Assembly (NCBI GenBank): GCA_028274925.1
Contig: JAQCNR010000333.1
Coordinates: forward strand, 1-17,044
Length of the DNA: 17,044 bases
Direction of reading: 5' to 3'
DNA from: Halovenus sp.
Lineage (GTDB): Archaea > Halobacteriota > Halobacteria > Halobacteriales > Haloarculaceae
Shown here: piece after piece, positions 6,792-13,400 of the stretch
Position numbering within the stretch: position 1 is the stretch's first letter
How the letters are laid out: the number at the start of each line of letters is the position of its first letter
Made by a program: the position numbers and the translations under genes
Notes under the pieces: generated by a model
What the model was told of the DNA's origin: nothing
The model's database searches: none
The model's input: the letters and a program-made list of their open reading frames with translations, nothing else

Positions 6792-8156
6792 ATGACCGTT
6801 ACTATCGTCGGCGCGCAACTCGGCGACGAGGGCAAAGGTGGGATCGTCGATCTGTTCGGCGAACCTGCCGATGTCGTCGCCCGGTATCAGGGCGGGGACA
6901 ACGCCGGCCACACTGTGGTACACGAAGGGGTTGAGTACAAACTATCGCTCGTTCCCAGCGGGGCAGTCCGTGGGAAAATCGGAGTGCTCGGCAACGGCTG
7001 TGTCGTCAATCCGCGAACGCTCTTCGACGAACTCGATACACTCGCCGACCGTGATTTGGACCCAGACGTCCGGGTCGCCCGGCGTGCGCACGTAATCTTT
7101 CCGTATCACCGCGTGCTCGACGGAATCGAGGAAGATGTCAAGAGCGAAACCGACGACGAAGTCGGAACGACTGGTCGCGGAATCGGCCCAACCTACGAGG
7201 ACAAGGCCGGCCGCCGTGGCCTCCGTATCGGTGACCTGACCGACGAGGACGTGCTCCGGCGGAAACTCGAATACGTCGTCCCGCAAAAACGCGCGCTTGC
7301 CGAAGACGTCTACGGCGTCGACGTCGGCGAGGAGTTCGATATCGACGCGCTGTTCGAGGAGTACCGCGAGTACGGCGAGCGACTCGCTGACGAGGACATG
7401 CTTGTCAACGCCGGAGACTTCCTCGCAGAGCGTCTCGACGCGGGAGACAACGTCATTTTCGAGGGCGCGCAGGGGACGCTCATCGATATCGACCACGGGA
7501 ACTACCCCTACGTCACCTCCTCGAATCCGACTGCCGGCGGCGCAGCCACCGGCACTGGACTCGGGCCCGACGTCATCGGCGGCGGCGAGATAATCGGTAT
7601 CGTGAAAGCGTATCTCTCCCGCGTCGGCAGCGGGCCGATGCCAACGGAACTCGCCGGTGTCGAAGGAGACACACCCGGCTACGAGGGTAACGCCGGCGAG
7701 CGCGAGGAAGCACTCGCAACCGAGATTCGCGAGGCAGGCGGCGAGTACGGGACTGTTACCGGCCGGCCGCGACGTGTCGGCTGGCTCGATATGCCGATTC
7801 TCCGTCACGCCACCCGCGCGAGTGGCTTCAGCGGACTCGCAGTCAACCACATCGACACGCTGGCTGGCTTCGACGAACTCAAAATCGGCCACTCGTACAC
7901 CCTCGACGGCGAGGAACTGCTGACCATCCCTGCCACCACCGAGGAGTGGGGCCACTGTGAGCCAAACCTCCGGACCTTCGAGGGCTGGGACGACGCTGAC
8001 TGGGAAGCCGTCGCCGCCGACGGATACGACGCACTGCCGGCCAACGCACAGACGTATCTCGACTACATCAGCGACGAACTCGACACGCCAATTTACGCCG
8101 TGGGTGTCGGTCCGGGCCGCGAACAGTCTGTTGTCCGCGAGCGACCGTTCGAGTAG
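6792..8156 (+). CDS. purA: Adenylosuccinate synthetase
   Basis: Catalyses IMP + aspartate + GTP to adenylosuccinate, the first committed step from IMP to AMP, in the cytoplasm. 454 residues from ATG 6792, near the usual family length. The family signature GAQLGDEGKGG carries the catalytic Asp12, and GGDNAGHTVV carries the catalytic His40. Also visible are TGRGIGPTYEDKAGRRGLR, TGTGLGPDVIGGGEIIGIVK, SRVGSGPMPTEL and the guanine-recognition segment NHIDTLAGFDELK. The frame also has GTG at 6789 immediately before the ATG. The ATG is preferred because the family begins MTVTIVG. Promoter and leader are described at 6719-6726. It ends directly against a decayed gene on the other strand, and its TAG stop forms half of a 12-base palindrome. 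Confidence 0.96.
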   Translation: MTVTIVGAQLGDEGKGGIVDLFGEPADVVARYQGGDNAGHTVVHEGVEYKLSLVPSGAVRGKIGVLGNGCVVNPRTLFDELDTLADRDLDPDVRVARRAHVIFPYHRVLDGIEEDVKSETDDEVGTTGRGIGPTYEDKAGRRGLRIGDLTDEDVLRRKLEYVVPQKRALAEDVYGVDVGEEFDIDALFEEYREYGERLADEDMLVNAGDFLAERLDAGDNVIFEGAQGTLIDIDHGNYPYVTSSNPTAGGAATGTGLGPDVIGGGEIIGIVKAYLSRVGSGPMPTELAGVEGDTPGYEGNAGEREEALATEIREAGGEYGTVTGRPRRVGWLDMPILRHATRASGFSGLAVNHIDTLAGFDELKIGHSYTLDGEELLTIPATTEEWGHCEPNLRTFEGWDDADWEAVAADGYDALPANAQTYLDYISDELDTPIYAVGVGPGREQSVVRERPFE

Positions 8157-8162
8157 CTACTC
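8151..8162. repeat. Perfect 12-base palindrome joining two convergent stop codons
   Basis: GAGTAGCTACTC contains the final Glu-stop of purA on the plus strand and the final Glu-stop of the 8157-8376 remnant on the minus strand, so the genes abut with no spacer. It could form a small hairpin in either transcript, but there is no adjoining T run. Confidence 0.5.
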
Positions 8163-8376
8163 GGTCGGCAGTTCGAGTTCGACGACCGTTCCGCGGGGTG
8201 TTCGGTCCCGCACGGTAATCGACCTGTGTGGCGGTGGCTGTCGCTGCCGTCTCGGCGGATTGCTGTTCGCGGTCAGAGACTGCGCCGTCGTACAGTTGGA
8301 AGCCAGAAACGACCGCCACACCGAGCACTACTGCGATAATCGCGATTACGACGGCAAACGCACGTCGAAGTTTCAT
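8157..8376 (-). pseudogene. Sensor histidine kinase remnant with large internal deletion
   Basis: Reading the minus strand from ATG 8376, a basic start and one membrane helix (FAVVIAIIAVVLGVAVVSGF) are followed by QLYDGAVSDREQQSAETAAT and ATATQVD, the look of the N-terminus of haloarchaeal membrane histidine kinases. Soon after, this frame becomes arginine-rich and meaningless, running into purA. In the +1 frame, positions 8219-8157 encode ITVRDRTPRGTVVELELPTE then TAG. That is the typical last strand of a histidine kinase ATPase domain. Thus only the first ~53 and last ~20 codons appear to remain, joined out of frame near 8218-8226. The His box, N, G1 and G2 boxes are all gone. The kinase assignment rests on pattern only. 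The alternative is a short intact membrane protein. Confidence 0.6.
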
Positions 8377-8561
8377 CTCGGGACTCGAACCGCCACCAGA
8401 TCTGTTCGGGGGTCGGTTGTACCGATTTTTCTGTGATCCGGTATATGTAGTTACAGCCCGCTGTGGCCTGTTTGATAACGACAGCGTCGCTCACGAGGGC
8501 GTCGGTTACGGCGGCGACGGCGAGCGCAAATGCTTTGTCTCGGCCCTCGCAACGTGTGCGT
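8377..8561. other. Intergenic region between the kinase remnant and the Trm112-like gene
   Basis: 185 bases with no convincing gene. A TATA-like ACATATAC (minus strand, 8441-8448) could have served the kinase remnant, leaving a leader of about 40 bases. For the plus-strand gene at 8562 I see only a weak AT stretch near 8526-8538. The open minus-strand frame crossing the gap has no recognisable homology. Confidence 0.4.
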
Positions 8562-8756
8562 ATGCAAGAGGATCTGATGGAGATTCTGTGCTGTCCGCTG
8601 GATAAACACGACCTCAACCTCGAGGTCACCGAGCAAGACGACGACGAGATTCTGACGGGGACGCTCACCTGTACCGAGTGTGGCGAAGCCTACCCAATCG
8701 AGGACGGAATTCCGAACCTCCTCCCGCCGGATATGCGCGAGGAGTCCCCAGCCTGA
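8562..8756 (+). CDS. Trm112-like small zinc-binding protein (methyltransferase activator)
   Basis: 64 residues starting MQEDLMEILCCPLDKHDL, with Cys10/Cys11 and then CTECGEAYPIEDGIPNLLPP carrying Cys37 and Cys40. The C-terminal YPIEDGIPNLLP is the hallmark of the Trm112/UPF0434 family. These proteins bind and activate SAM-dependent methyltransferases acting on tRNA, rRNA or release factor. Archaeal members, including a haloarchaeal one, have been shown to partner several such enzymes. No methyltransferase is adjacent here, consistent with a hub protein encoded alone. The frame is open upstream to 8463, but that stretch has no family resemblance and ATG 8562 fits exactly. One of the usual zinc ligands in the first knuckle is Asp14 or missing (CPLD instead of CPxC). 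Confidence 0.85.
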   Translation: MQEDLMEILCCPLDKHDLNLEVTEQDDDEILTGTLTCTECGEAYPIEDGIPNLLPPDMREESPA

Positions 8757-8758
8757 AC

Positions 8759-8768
8759 GTTTTTCTAC
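8759..8768 (+). promoter_or_regulatory. T-rich element: possible terminator for 8562 gene and TATA box for 8790 gene
   Basis: GTTTTTCTAC begins three bases after the Trm112-like stop. A five-T run on the plus strand is a plausible archaeal terminator. It is also centred about 27 bases before GTG 8790, right for a TATA-like element. It may serve both roles, or the two genes may be one unit. Confidence 0.4.
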
Positions 8769-8789
8769 TCGCCGGACAGAAATTGAGTC

Positions 8790-9347
8790 GTGCCAGATCC
8801 GTTGCCGGTCCACGTCAGCCGAGAGAGCCTCCACAGTCTCGAGGTTCCAGCTTCCTACGAGACGACAGGGACCTTCGACGTCAGGCTGATCAACCACGCT
8901 GAGTCTCTCCACGTCCACCTTCATCTCGACGACCCGCTCTCTGAAGTTGCCCGCCTCGACGCCGGCAACCACTACGTCGAGGCCGAGTCCGAGCGCTACG
9001 TCCGCGTCACTGTCGACACCGAGAGACTCGACGGTGCGGACCGACTGGGCAAGCTCAAAGTCGCGACGGCCTATGGCTCCGAGACGCGGTGGGTCGACGT
9101 GACCGTCAACGAACCCGACCCGGAGGCGAACAAAGTCGAAGTTGACGAGTCACTCGCTACCCCACAACCCCGGACGGACGACGAGGTGGCTATTCCACCG
9201 GTTGTTCCGGTTCTCGCCGTCGGCGGAATGGCGCTGTTGTTGTTCGCCGTCACGGCGGTGCTGCTCAAGGGAGCGACGATGTGGCTCGGTGCTCTCGTTC
9301 TCGCCGGCGGCGTGCTCACTGCCTCGTTTTTCCTGCTGCAGGATTAG
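8790..9347 (+). CDS. Beta-domain protein with C-terminal membrane hairpin, haloarchaeal, unknown function
   Basis: 185 residues from GTG 8790. Residues about 1-110 look beta-rich, with features of an immunoglobulin-like fold (TFDVRLINHAESLHVHLHLD, HYVEAESERYVRVTVDTERL, TRWVDVTVNE). An acidic proline-containing linker follows, then two closely spaced membrane helices: about 132-154 (IPPVVPVLAVGGMALLLFAV) and 159-181. There is no signal peptide, so the N-terminal domain probably stays on the cytoplasmic side, tethered by the hairpin. The GTG start is supported by the T-rich element 20-30 bases upstream, and no ATG precedes the domain. The stop overlaps the stop of the convergent gene at 9344. 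It resembles uncharacterised haloarchaeal DUF families, and I cannot name a function. Confidence 0.72.
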   Translation: MPDPLPVHVSRESLHSLEVPASYETTGTFDVRLINHAESLHVHLHLDDPLSEVARLDAGNHYVEAESERYVRVTVDTERLDGADRLGKLKVATAYGSETRWVDVTVNEPDPEANKVEVDESLATPQPRTDDEVAIPPVVPVLAVGGMALLLFAVTAVLLKGATMWLGALVLAGGVLTASFFLLQD

Positions 9348-9682
9348 ACGATTCCACGGACGAGACTGCCGATGACTGGCGCGATAAGCCCGACAGCGAC
9401 AGCTATCCAGACGAACTGTCCGGTCGCGAGCACCTCCCCCAGCACACCCCCGAACACGAGTGTGCTCAGCCAGACGAGCAGGACGGTCACACCGAACCCG
9501 AGGCCGCCGAGCAGTGCTCGCTTGAAACTGGTCGCAACGAGTCCGACAAGCGCGCCGCCCGCGACGAGTCCCAGCCAGTGGACGCTGGCCAGTCCGAGGC
9601 CAGCGACTATCGCGACAACCAGCCCGATCCAGTGAATCAGCGGGTCCTCGCGGAGTCGGCCAAGGCCGGGGACGGAACTCAT
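9344..9682 (-). CDS. Small integral membrane protein, unknown function
   Basis: 112 residues, nearly all hydrophobic. About four membrane helices are visible: roughly 18-34, 36-52 (WLGLVAGGALVGLVATSF), 57-80 (LGGLGFGVTVLLVWLSTLVF) and 88-110. The short N-terminus MSSVPGLGRLREDP is probably cytoplasmic. ATG 9682 overlaps the acylase stop (ATGA), so translation is likely coupled to the acylase gene upstream on the minus strand, suggesting joint function or a membrane partner. The stop codons of this gene (TAA on the minus strand) and the 8790 gene (TAG on the plus strand) overlap within four bases, TTAG. The family is not recognised. Confidence 0.75.
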   Translation of the reverse strand: MSSVPGLGRLREDPLIHWIGLVVAIVAGLGLASVHWLGLVAGGALVGLVATSFKRALLGGLGFGVTVLLVWLSTLVFGGVLGEVLATGQFVWIAVAVGLIAPVIGSLVRGIV

Positions 9683-12120
9683 TGGTCACCTCTGACGTAT
9701 TCCGTCTCGAGGTCCCCCGCGATTTCGCGGCTGAGTCGCCGGTACTCGCCGTTTGCCCACCGGCGCAGTTGGCTACTGTACTGCTGGGAGTAGTACCGTC
9801 CGGAGTTGCCGCCCGGCAGAATGGCGCGGTACTCCCCACCGAGGTCGACCTGCATCTCCCAACTCCCGCCCCACGGACCCCGTGTGCCGAAGTTTCTGAC
9901 AGTCCACCCCGAGCCACTCCGGGGAATCGACTCGTAGCCCAGGAAATCCAGTTGGGTCAGGTGTTCGATCAGCCCGGTGTGGGACATATCGCCGTAGGTT
10001 TCCTCGCCGTTGTCCTCGATTGTCTCGAGTGCTGTCCGGAGTGCTCGGCGAATCACCGGTGCTCGACCCCCGGGACCGAACCAGTCGCTGTCTGCCGGCA
10101 GTTCGAGCACTCGCCCATCCGATGGGTAGAATTCTTCGTTGAGTCCAATTTCCTCGAACTCCTCACCGAGTAGTTCGTCGCGGTAGGCGTTCGTCCAGCG
10201 CTGGAAGATGAGCGCGGCCTCAGTTTCGTGGTCCATCCGGTAGTCCCACTCGTCGAGCGTTTCTGCCGCGTCCTGTAACTCGTCATCTTCCGCACGAACT
10301 GCGTTGACGATAGCGTCGACGATTGTCGCGGCCCGGCCGTCTCGCACGTCCCGCCCGACAGTCCCGAGATACGAGCGGCCTAGCGCCTCACCTGATTCGA
10401 CACGTTCGTCGAGTAAGTCGTAGATTCGTTCGGCGCGGTACGGGTCGGAGTACGACTCCGCAAAGTAGTACGGCAGTTCATCGTCGGGGATGATCTGCTG
10501 GTTTGCGGTCGCGAGATACTCGGGATTGAGGACGTGTGGCTTCTCCGCGAACGGGACGAAGCCGTCCCAACTCGGCCGCTCGAATGGCTCGAAGCCCGCC
10601 CACTCGCCTTCGGGGCGCGAGCCGTCGAACACGCCGTCGCCGTCGAGTGCGTCCGGGCTATCCCACGAGACAGTCTTGCCCGGCGGCTGTCTGATTGGGT
10701 GTTTTCCGACAGTGTAGTACAGCGTATTGTCGTCCTGGTCGGCGTAGAGGAAGTTCTGTGACGGAATGTCGAATTTTCGGATTGCGTCGAGTGTCTCGTC
10801 GAGTGATTGGCTTCGGGTCAGTTCGTACAGTGCGATGGTGGTTTCGGTGGCGGCGTGGCCCGTCCACGCGACGCCGACTTCCTGTTCGGCCTCCTCGATT
10901 ACCGGTCCGTGAACCGTGGACCGAACTGTGACTGTCTCGTTCTCGGCGCCGTCGACTTCGATTGTCTCCTCTTCGCTCTCGAACTCTCGACGCTCGTCAC
11001 CGTACTGGTAGCTGTCGCCGTCGCTGTCGTAGCTGTAGAAATCGATGACGTCGTTGTTGGCGTTCGTGAAACCCCACGCGGCGAAATCAGTCTCGCCGAT
11101 GACAACTTCGGGCACGCCCGGGAACGCAACGCCGCGGACGCGGTGGTCTGGGCCGTCGAGGTGCATCTCGTACCAGACCGGCGGTGCCTGCAGGCCCAGA
11201 TGGGGGTCGTTGCAGAGAATCGGACCGTCACCATCTGCCAGGTCCGCGTTGACGACCCAGCTATTCGAGCCGAGATTTTCCTGTGGCTCGTAGGCACTGA
11301 GATACTCGACGAGTTTCCTGTCGACCGTTCCTGATGGTCGCTGTCGAGATTCGACTGTCCTCTCGCTGGTCGAATCGCTGTACAACTGTTCGGCCTCGTC
11401 GATCCGGTACTGCTCGGTTTGGTACTGCTCGCGAATGATCGGCACGTCGTGGTCCATCCGTTCCTGGTAGAGTTCGTCGACGAGTTCCTCGCCAAATTCT
11501 TCCTCCAATAGCGTCCGGCGAAGGCTCCAGAAGCTCCCCGTCAACTGCCAAGCGATGATCTTCTCGATGAGCATCGAATCCGCGGGTGTCCACGGCTCTG
11601 GCTCGTAATCGAGCAACTGGAAGCCAATCGATAGCTCCGCGTCCTCGAACCCGTCGGTGACTCCCTCGGCGAAGGCGTCCAGAATCGGTTCGACGACCGT
11701 TCCTTCCAAATGAGTCGCGGTGGCCTCCGCTGCTTCCTTGAACTGTAGCTTGCGATGGAACCGGTCAGTCTCGACGGCTGCCTCGCCGACGACTTCGGCG
11801 ATTTCGCCCCTGAAGAGTCGGCGCTGGAGGTCCATCTGGAACCCCCGGTCGATTGCCTGGACGTGGCCGGCAGCGTAATAGAGCGCCTGCTCGTCCTCGG
11901 CTTCGATGTTCGGAACCCCCTCCTCGTCGTACCGTACTGTTGCCTCTCCGTAGGGACTGCCGACGGTGCTCGGGCGGTCAGGATTTGCGGCCCCCCAGAC
12001 ACCGCCCGACAGCGGTGCGAACTGCTCGAGTACGTCCCCGACTGGCGAGAGTGCCCCGCCGAGGACAGATGCACCCACAATCCCCCCGAGAACGGCACGT
12101 CTGGTCCGTTCTTCGACCAT
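9679..12120 (-). CDS. Penicillin acylase family N-terminal-nucleophile hydrolase, Tat-type signal
   Basis: 813 residues. Family enzymes hydrolyse amide bonds of acylated substrates (beta-lactams, N-acyl homoserine lactones, other N-acyl amino compounds). The precursor self-cleaves into alpha and beta chains. The N-terminus TRRAVLGGIVGASVLGG has a twin-arginine pattern plus a hydrophobic stretch, so export folded via Tat is likely. The alpha part shows YGEATVRYDEEGVPNIEAED and AAGHVQAIDRGFQMDLQRRL. The cleavage/catalytic site is LGSNSWVV with Ser285 as predicted nucleophile and new beta-chain N-terminus. NDPHLGL, AWGFTNANNDVIDFY (oxyanion-hole region) and ATANQQIIPDD follow. Length is normal for the family. 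ATG 12120 has a TATA-like box about 32 bases upstream. The true substrate is unknown. Confidence 0.93.
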   Translation of the reverse strand: MVEERTRRAVLGGIVGASVLGGALSPVGDVLEQFAPLSGGVWGAANPDRPSTVGSPYGEATVRYDEEGVPNIEAEDEQALYYAAGHVQAIDRGFQMDLQRRLFRGEIAEVVGEAAVETDRFHRKLQFKEAAEATATHLEGTVVEPILDAFAEGVTDGFEDAELSIGFQLLDYEPEPWTPADSMLIEKIIAWQLTGSFWSLRRTLLEEEFGEELVDELYQERMDHDVPIIREQYQTEQYRIDEAEQLYSDSTSERTVESRQRPSGTVDRKLVEYLSAYEPQENLGSNSWVVNADLADGDGPILCNDPHLGLQAPPVWYEMHLDGPDHRVRGVAFPGVPEVVIGETDFAAWGFTNANNDVIDFYSYDSDGDSYQYGDERREFESEEETIEVDGAENETVTVRSTVHGPVIEEAEQEVGVAWTGHAATETTIALYELTRSQSLDETLDAIRKFDIPSQNFLYADQDDNTLYYTVGKHPIRQPPGKTVSWDSPDALDGDGVFDGSRPEGEWAGFEPFERPSWDGFVPFAEKPHVLNPEYLATANQQIIPDDELPYYFAESYSDPYRAERIYDLLDERVESGEALGRSYLGTVGRDVRDGRAATIVDAIVNAVRAEDDELQDAAETLDEWDYRMDHETEAALIFQRWTNAYRDELLGEEFEEIGLNEEFYPSDGRVLELPADSDWFGPGGRAPVIRRALRTALETIEDNGEETYGDMSHTGLIEHLTQLDFLGYESIPRSGSGWTVRNFGTRGPWGGSWEMQVDLGGEYRAILPGGNSGRYYSQQYSSQLRRWANGEYRRLSREIAGDLETEYVRGDQ

Positions 12121-12146
12121 ACCCTGACTGTCTGTCCGGGGGTACG

Positions 12147-12156
12147 TAAGTTATGC
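12147..12156 (-). promoter_or_regulatory. TATA-like box for the acylase operon
   Basis: On the minus strand this reads CATAACTTAC, about 30 bases upstream of ATG 12120, the spacing of a leaderless haloarchaeal promoter. Confidence 0.45.
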
Positions 12157-12194
12157 TACTCCTGACCGACAGTCAACTGCCAAAGACGTACTGA

Positions 12195-12360
12195 CTGTAT
12201 TACATTTAAACCCGTCAGCTGGTCACAGCAGAACGACTTATATACCGGGTCGAACCCGTGACCGGCTTAGGGATTCCGGTATATTTAAATATCTTTCGGG
12301 AGTACAAATATTTAGCTATTACCCCGGGTATTCCGCCGGCTGACCCGGTTATATCCACCA
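12195..12360 (+). promoter_or_regulatory. TATA-rich upstream region of the transcription factor B gene
   Basis: Several TATA-like elements lie in tandem: ACATTTAAAC near 12202-12211, CTTATATACC at 12237-12246, ATATTTAAATAT (a perfect 12-base palindrome, 12281-12292), and CAAATATTTAG around the 8-base palindrome at 12306-12313. The last one would start transcription near 12335, about 25 bases before the ATG. GGTTATATCC at 12347-12356 is too close to the ATG to be its own promoter. The arms ACCGGGT (12243-12249) and ACCCGGT (12343-12349) are inverted copies flanking the region, and CGGGTCGAACCCG (12245-12257) is a small hairpin. Multiple starts or autoregulation by TFB are plausible. Confidence 0.5.
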
Positions 12361-13326
12361 ATGAGTAACCGAAACACGCGGACACGGACGAACGAACAGG
12401 AACAGACTGAAGAGCAGACGGACGCCTCGCTTGACTGTCCGGAATGTAGCGGGACTGTCGTCGCCGACGACGAACACGGCGAGACGGTCTGTACGGACTG
12501 TGGGCTCGTCATCGAAGAGGATTCGGTCGACCGCGGCCCAGAATGGCGAGCGTTCGACGCCAAGGAGAAAGACGAAAAATCCCGCGTCGGTGCACCGACG
12601 ACGAACATGATGCACGACAAGGGGCTGTCGACGAACATCGACTGGCGAGATAAAGACGCCTACGGCAACGCGCTGTCGGGCAAACAGCGAAAGAAGATGC
12701 AGCGCCTGCGCAAATGGAACGAGCGCTTCCGAACTCGTGACTCCAAAGAGCGCAACCTGAAGCAGGCACTCGGCGAAATCGACCGGATGGCAAGCGCCGT
12801 CGGTCTGCCCGAGAACGTCCGCGAAACGGCGAGTGTGATCTACCGCCGCGCGCTGGACGAGAACCTGCTGCCCGGCCGGTCCATCGAGGGTGTTTCGACG
12901 GCGTCAGTCTACGCCGCGGCCCGCCAGGCTGGCGTTCCTCGCTCTCTCGACGAAATTACTGACGTGTCCCGAGTCGAGAAAAGCGAAATCGCCCGCACCT
13001 ACCGCTACGTCGTTCGAGAACTCGGCCTGGAAGTTGCGCCGGCCGACCCCGAGAGCTACGTGCCGCGGTTTGCCTCCTCGCTGGGACTCTCCGAAGAATC
13101 CGAGCGCCGCGCCCGCGAACTGCTCCAGAACGCCAAGGAGAAAGGCGTCCACTCCGGCAAGTCGCCGGTTGGACTCGCCGCGGCCGCCGTCTACGCCGCT
13201 GCACTGCTGACCAACGAGAAGACGACCCAGGCAGCGGTCAGCGAAGTGGCTGACATCTCCGAAGTAACCATTCGCAACCGATACCACGAGTTGCTCGAAG
13301 CCGAGCAGGACATCCCAATCGCCTGA
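12361..13326 (+). CDS. tfb: Transcription initiation factor B (TFB)
   Basis: Archaeal homologue of TFIIB: binds TBP-DNA and the BRE and recruits RNA polymerase. 321 residues. After a hydrophilic, arginine/glutamine-rich N-terminal tail comes the zinc ribbon with CPEC (Cys26, Cys29) and CTDC (Cys44, Cys47). The B-finger/linker follows: VDRGPEWRAF, residues about 57-66. Then come two cyclin-fold repeats: about 115-215 (with VSTASVYAAARQAGVPRSLD) and about 215-315 (with SPVGLAAAAVYAAALLTNEK and TIRNRYHEL). All landmarks are intact. Haloarchaea usually carry several TFB paralogues with different promoter preferences, and which one this is cannot be decided here. It stands alone, with a promoter-dense region upstream and a T-rich stretch downstream. 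Confidence 0.97.
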   Translation: MSNRNTRTRTNEQEQTEEQTDASLDCPECSGTVVADDEHGETVCTDCGLVIEEDSVDRGPEWRAFDAKEKDEKSRVGAPTTNMMHDKGLSTNIDWRDKDAYGNALSGKQRKKMQRLRKWNERFRTRDSKERNLKQALGEIDRMASAVGLPENVRETASVIYRRALDENLLPGRSIEGVSTASVYAAARQAGVPRSLDEITDVSRVEKSEIARTYRYVVRELGLEVAPADPESYVPRFASSLGLSEESERRARELLQNAKEKGVHSGKSPVGLAAAAVYAAALLTNEKTTQAAVSEVADISEVTIRNRYHELLEAEQDIPIA

Positions 13327-13349
13327 ATCGTCTCGATTGCAGATAGAGT

Positions 13350-13360
13350 CGTATTTTTCT
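13350..13360 (+). terminator. T-rich probable transcription terminator after tfb
   Basis: CGTATTTTTCT, with a five-T run 28 bases after the tfb stop and between convergent genes. This is the U-rich type of signal used by archaeal RNA polymerase. No strong hairpin precedes it. Confidence 0.45.
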
Positions 13361-13400
13361 CCTGCGTATCGGTCGTCCAGCAGTGGCGAGTGTCTCACCG

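Noticed and set aside
8377..8394. Minus-strand GGCGGTTCGAGTCCCGAG resembles a tRNA T-arm.
   Set aside because: Only the two inner stem pairs form. No acceptor stem, anticodon arm or D-arm fits around it, and it lies just upstream of the kinase remnant's ATG.
8273..8668. Minus-strand open frame across the 8377-8561 gap.
   Set aside because: It overlaps the Trm112-like gene antisense, has no recognisable motif and includes basic/serine-rich nonsense. It is probably a GC-rich shadow frame.
12245..12257. CGGGTCGAACCCG as part of a tRNA or att site.
   Set aside because: It is a five-base hairpin with a three-base loop and no surrounding cloverleaf. It is treated as part of the tfb upstream region.
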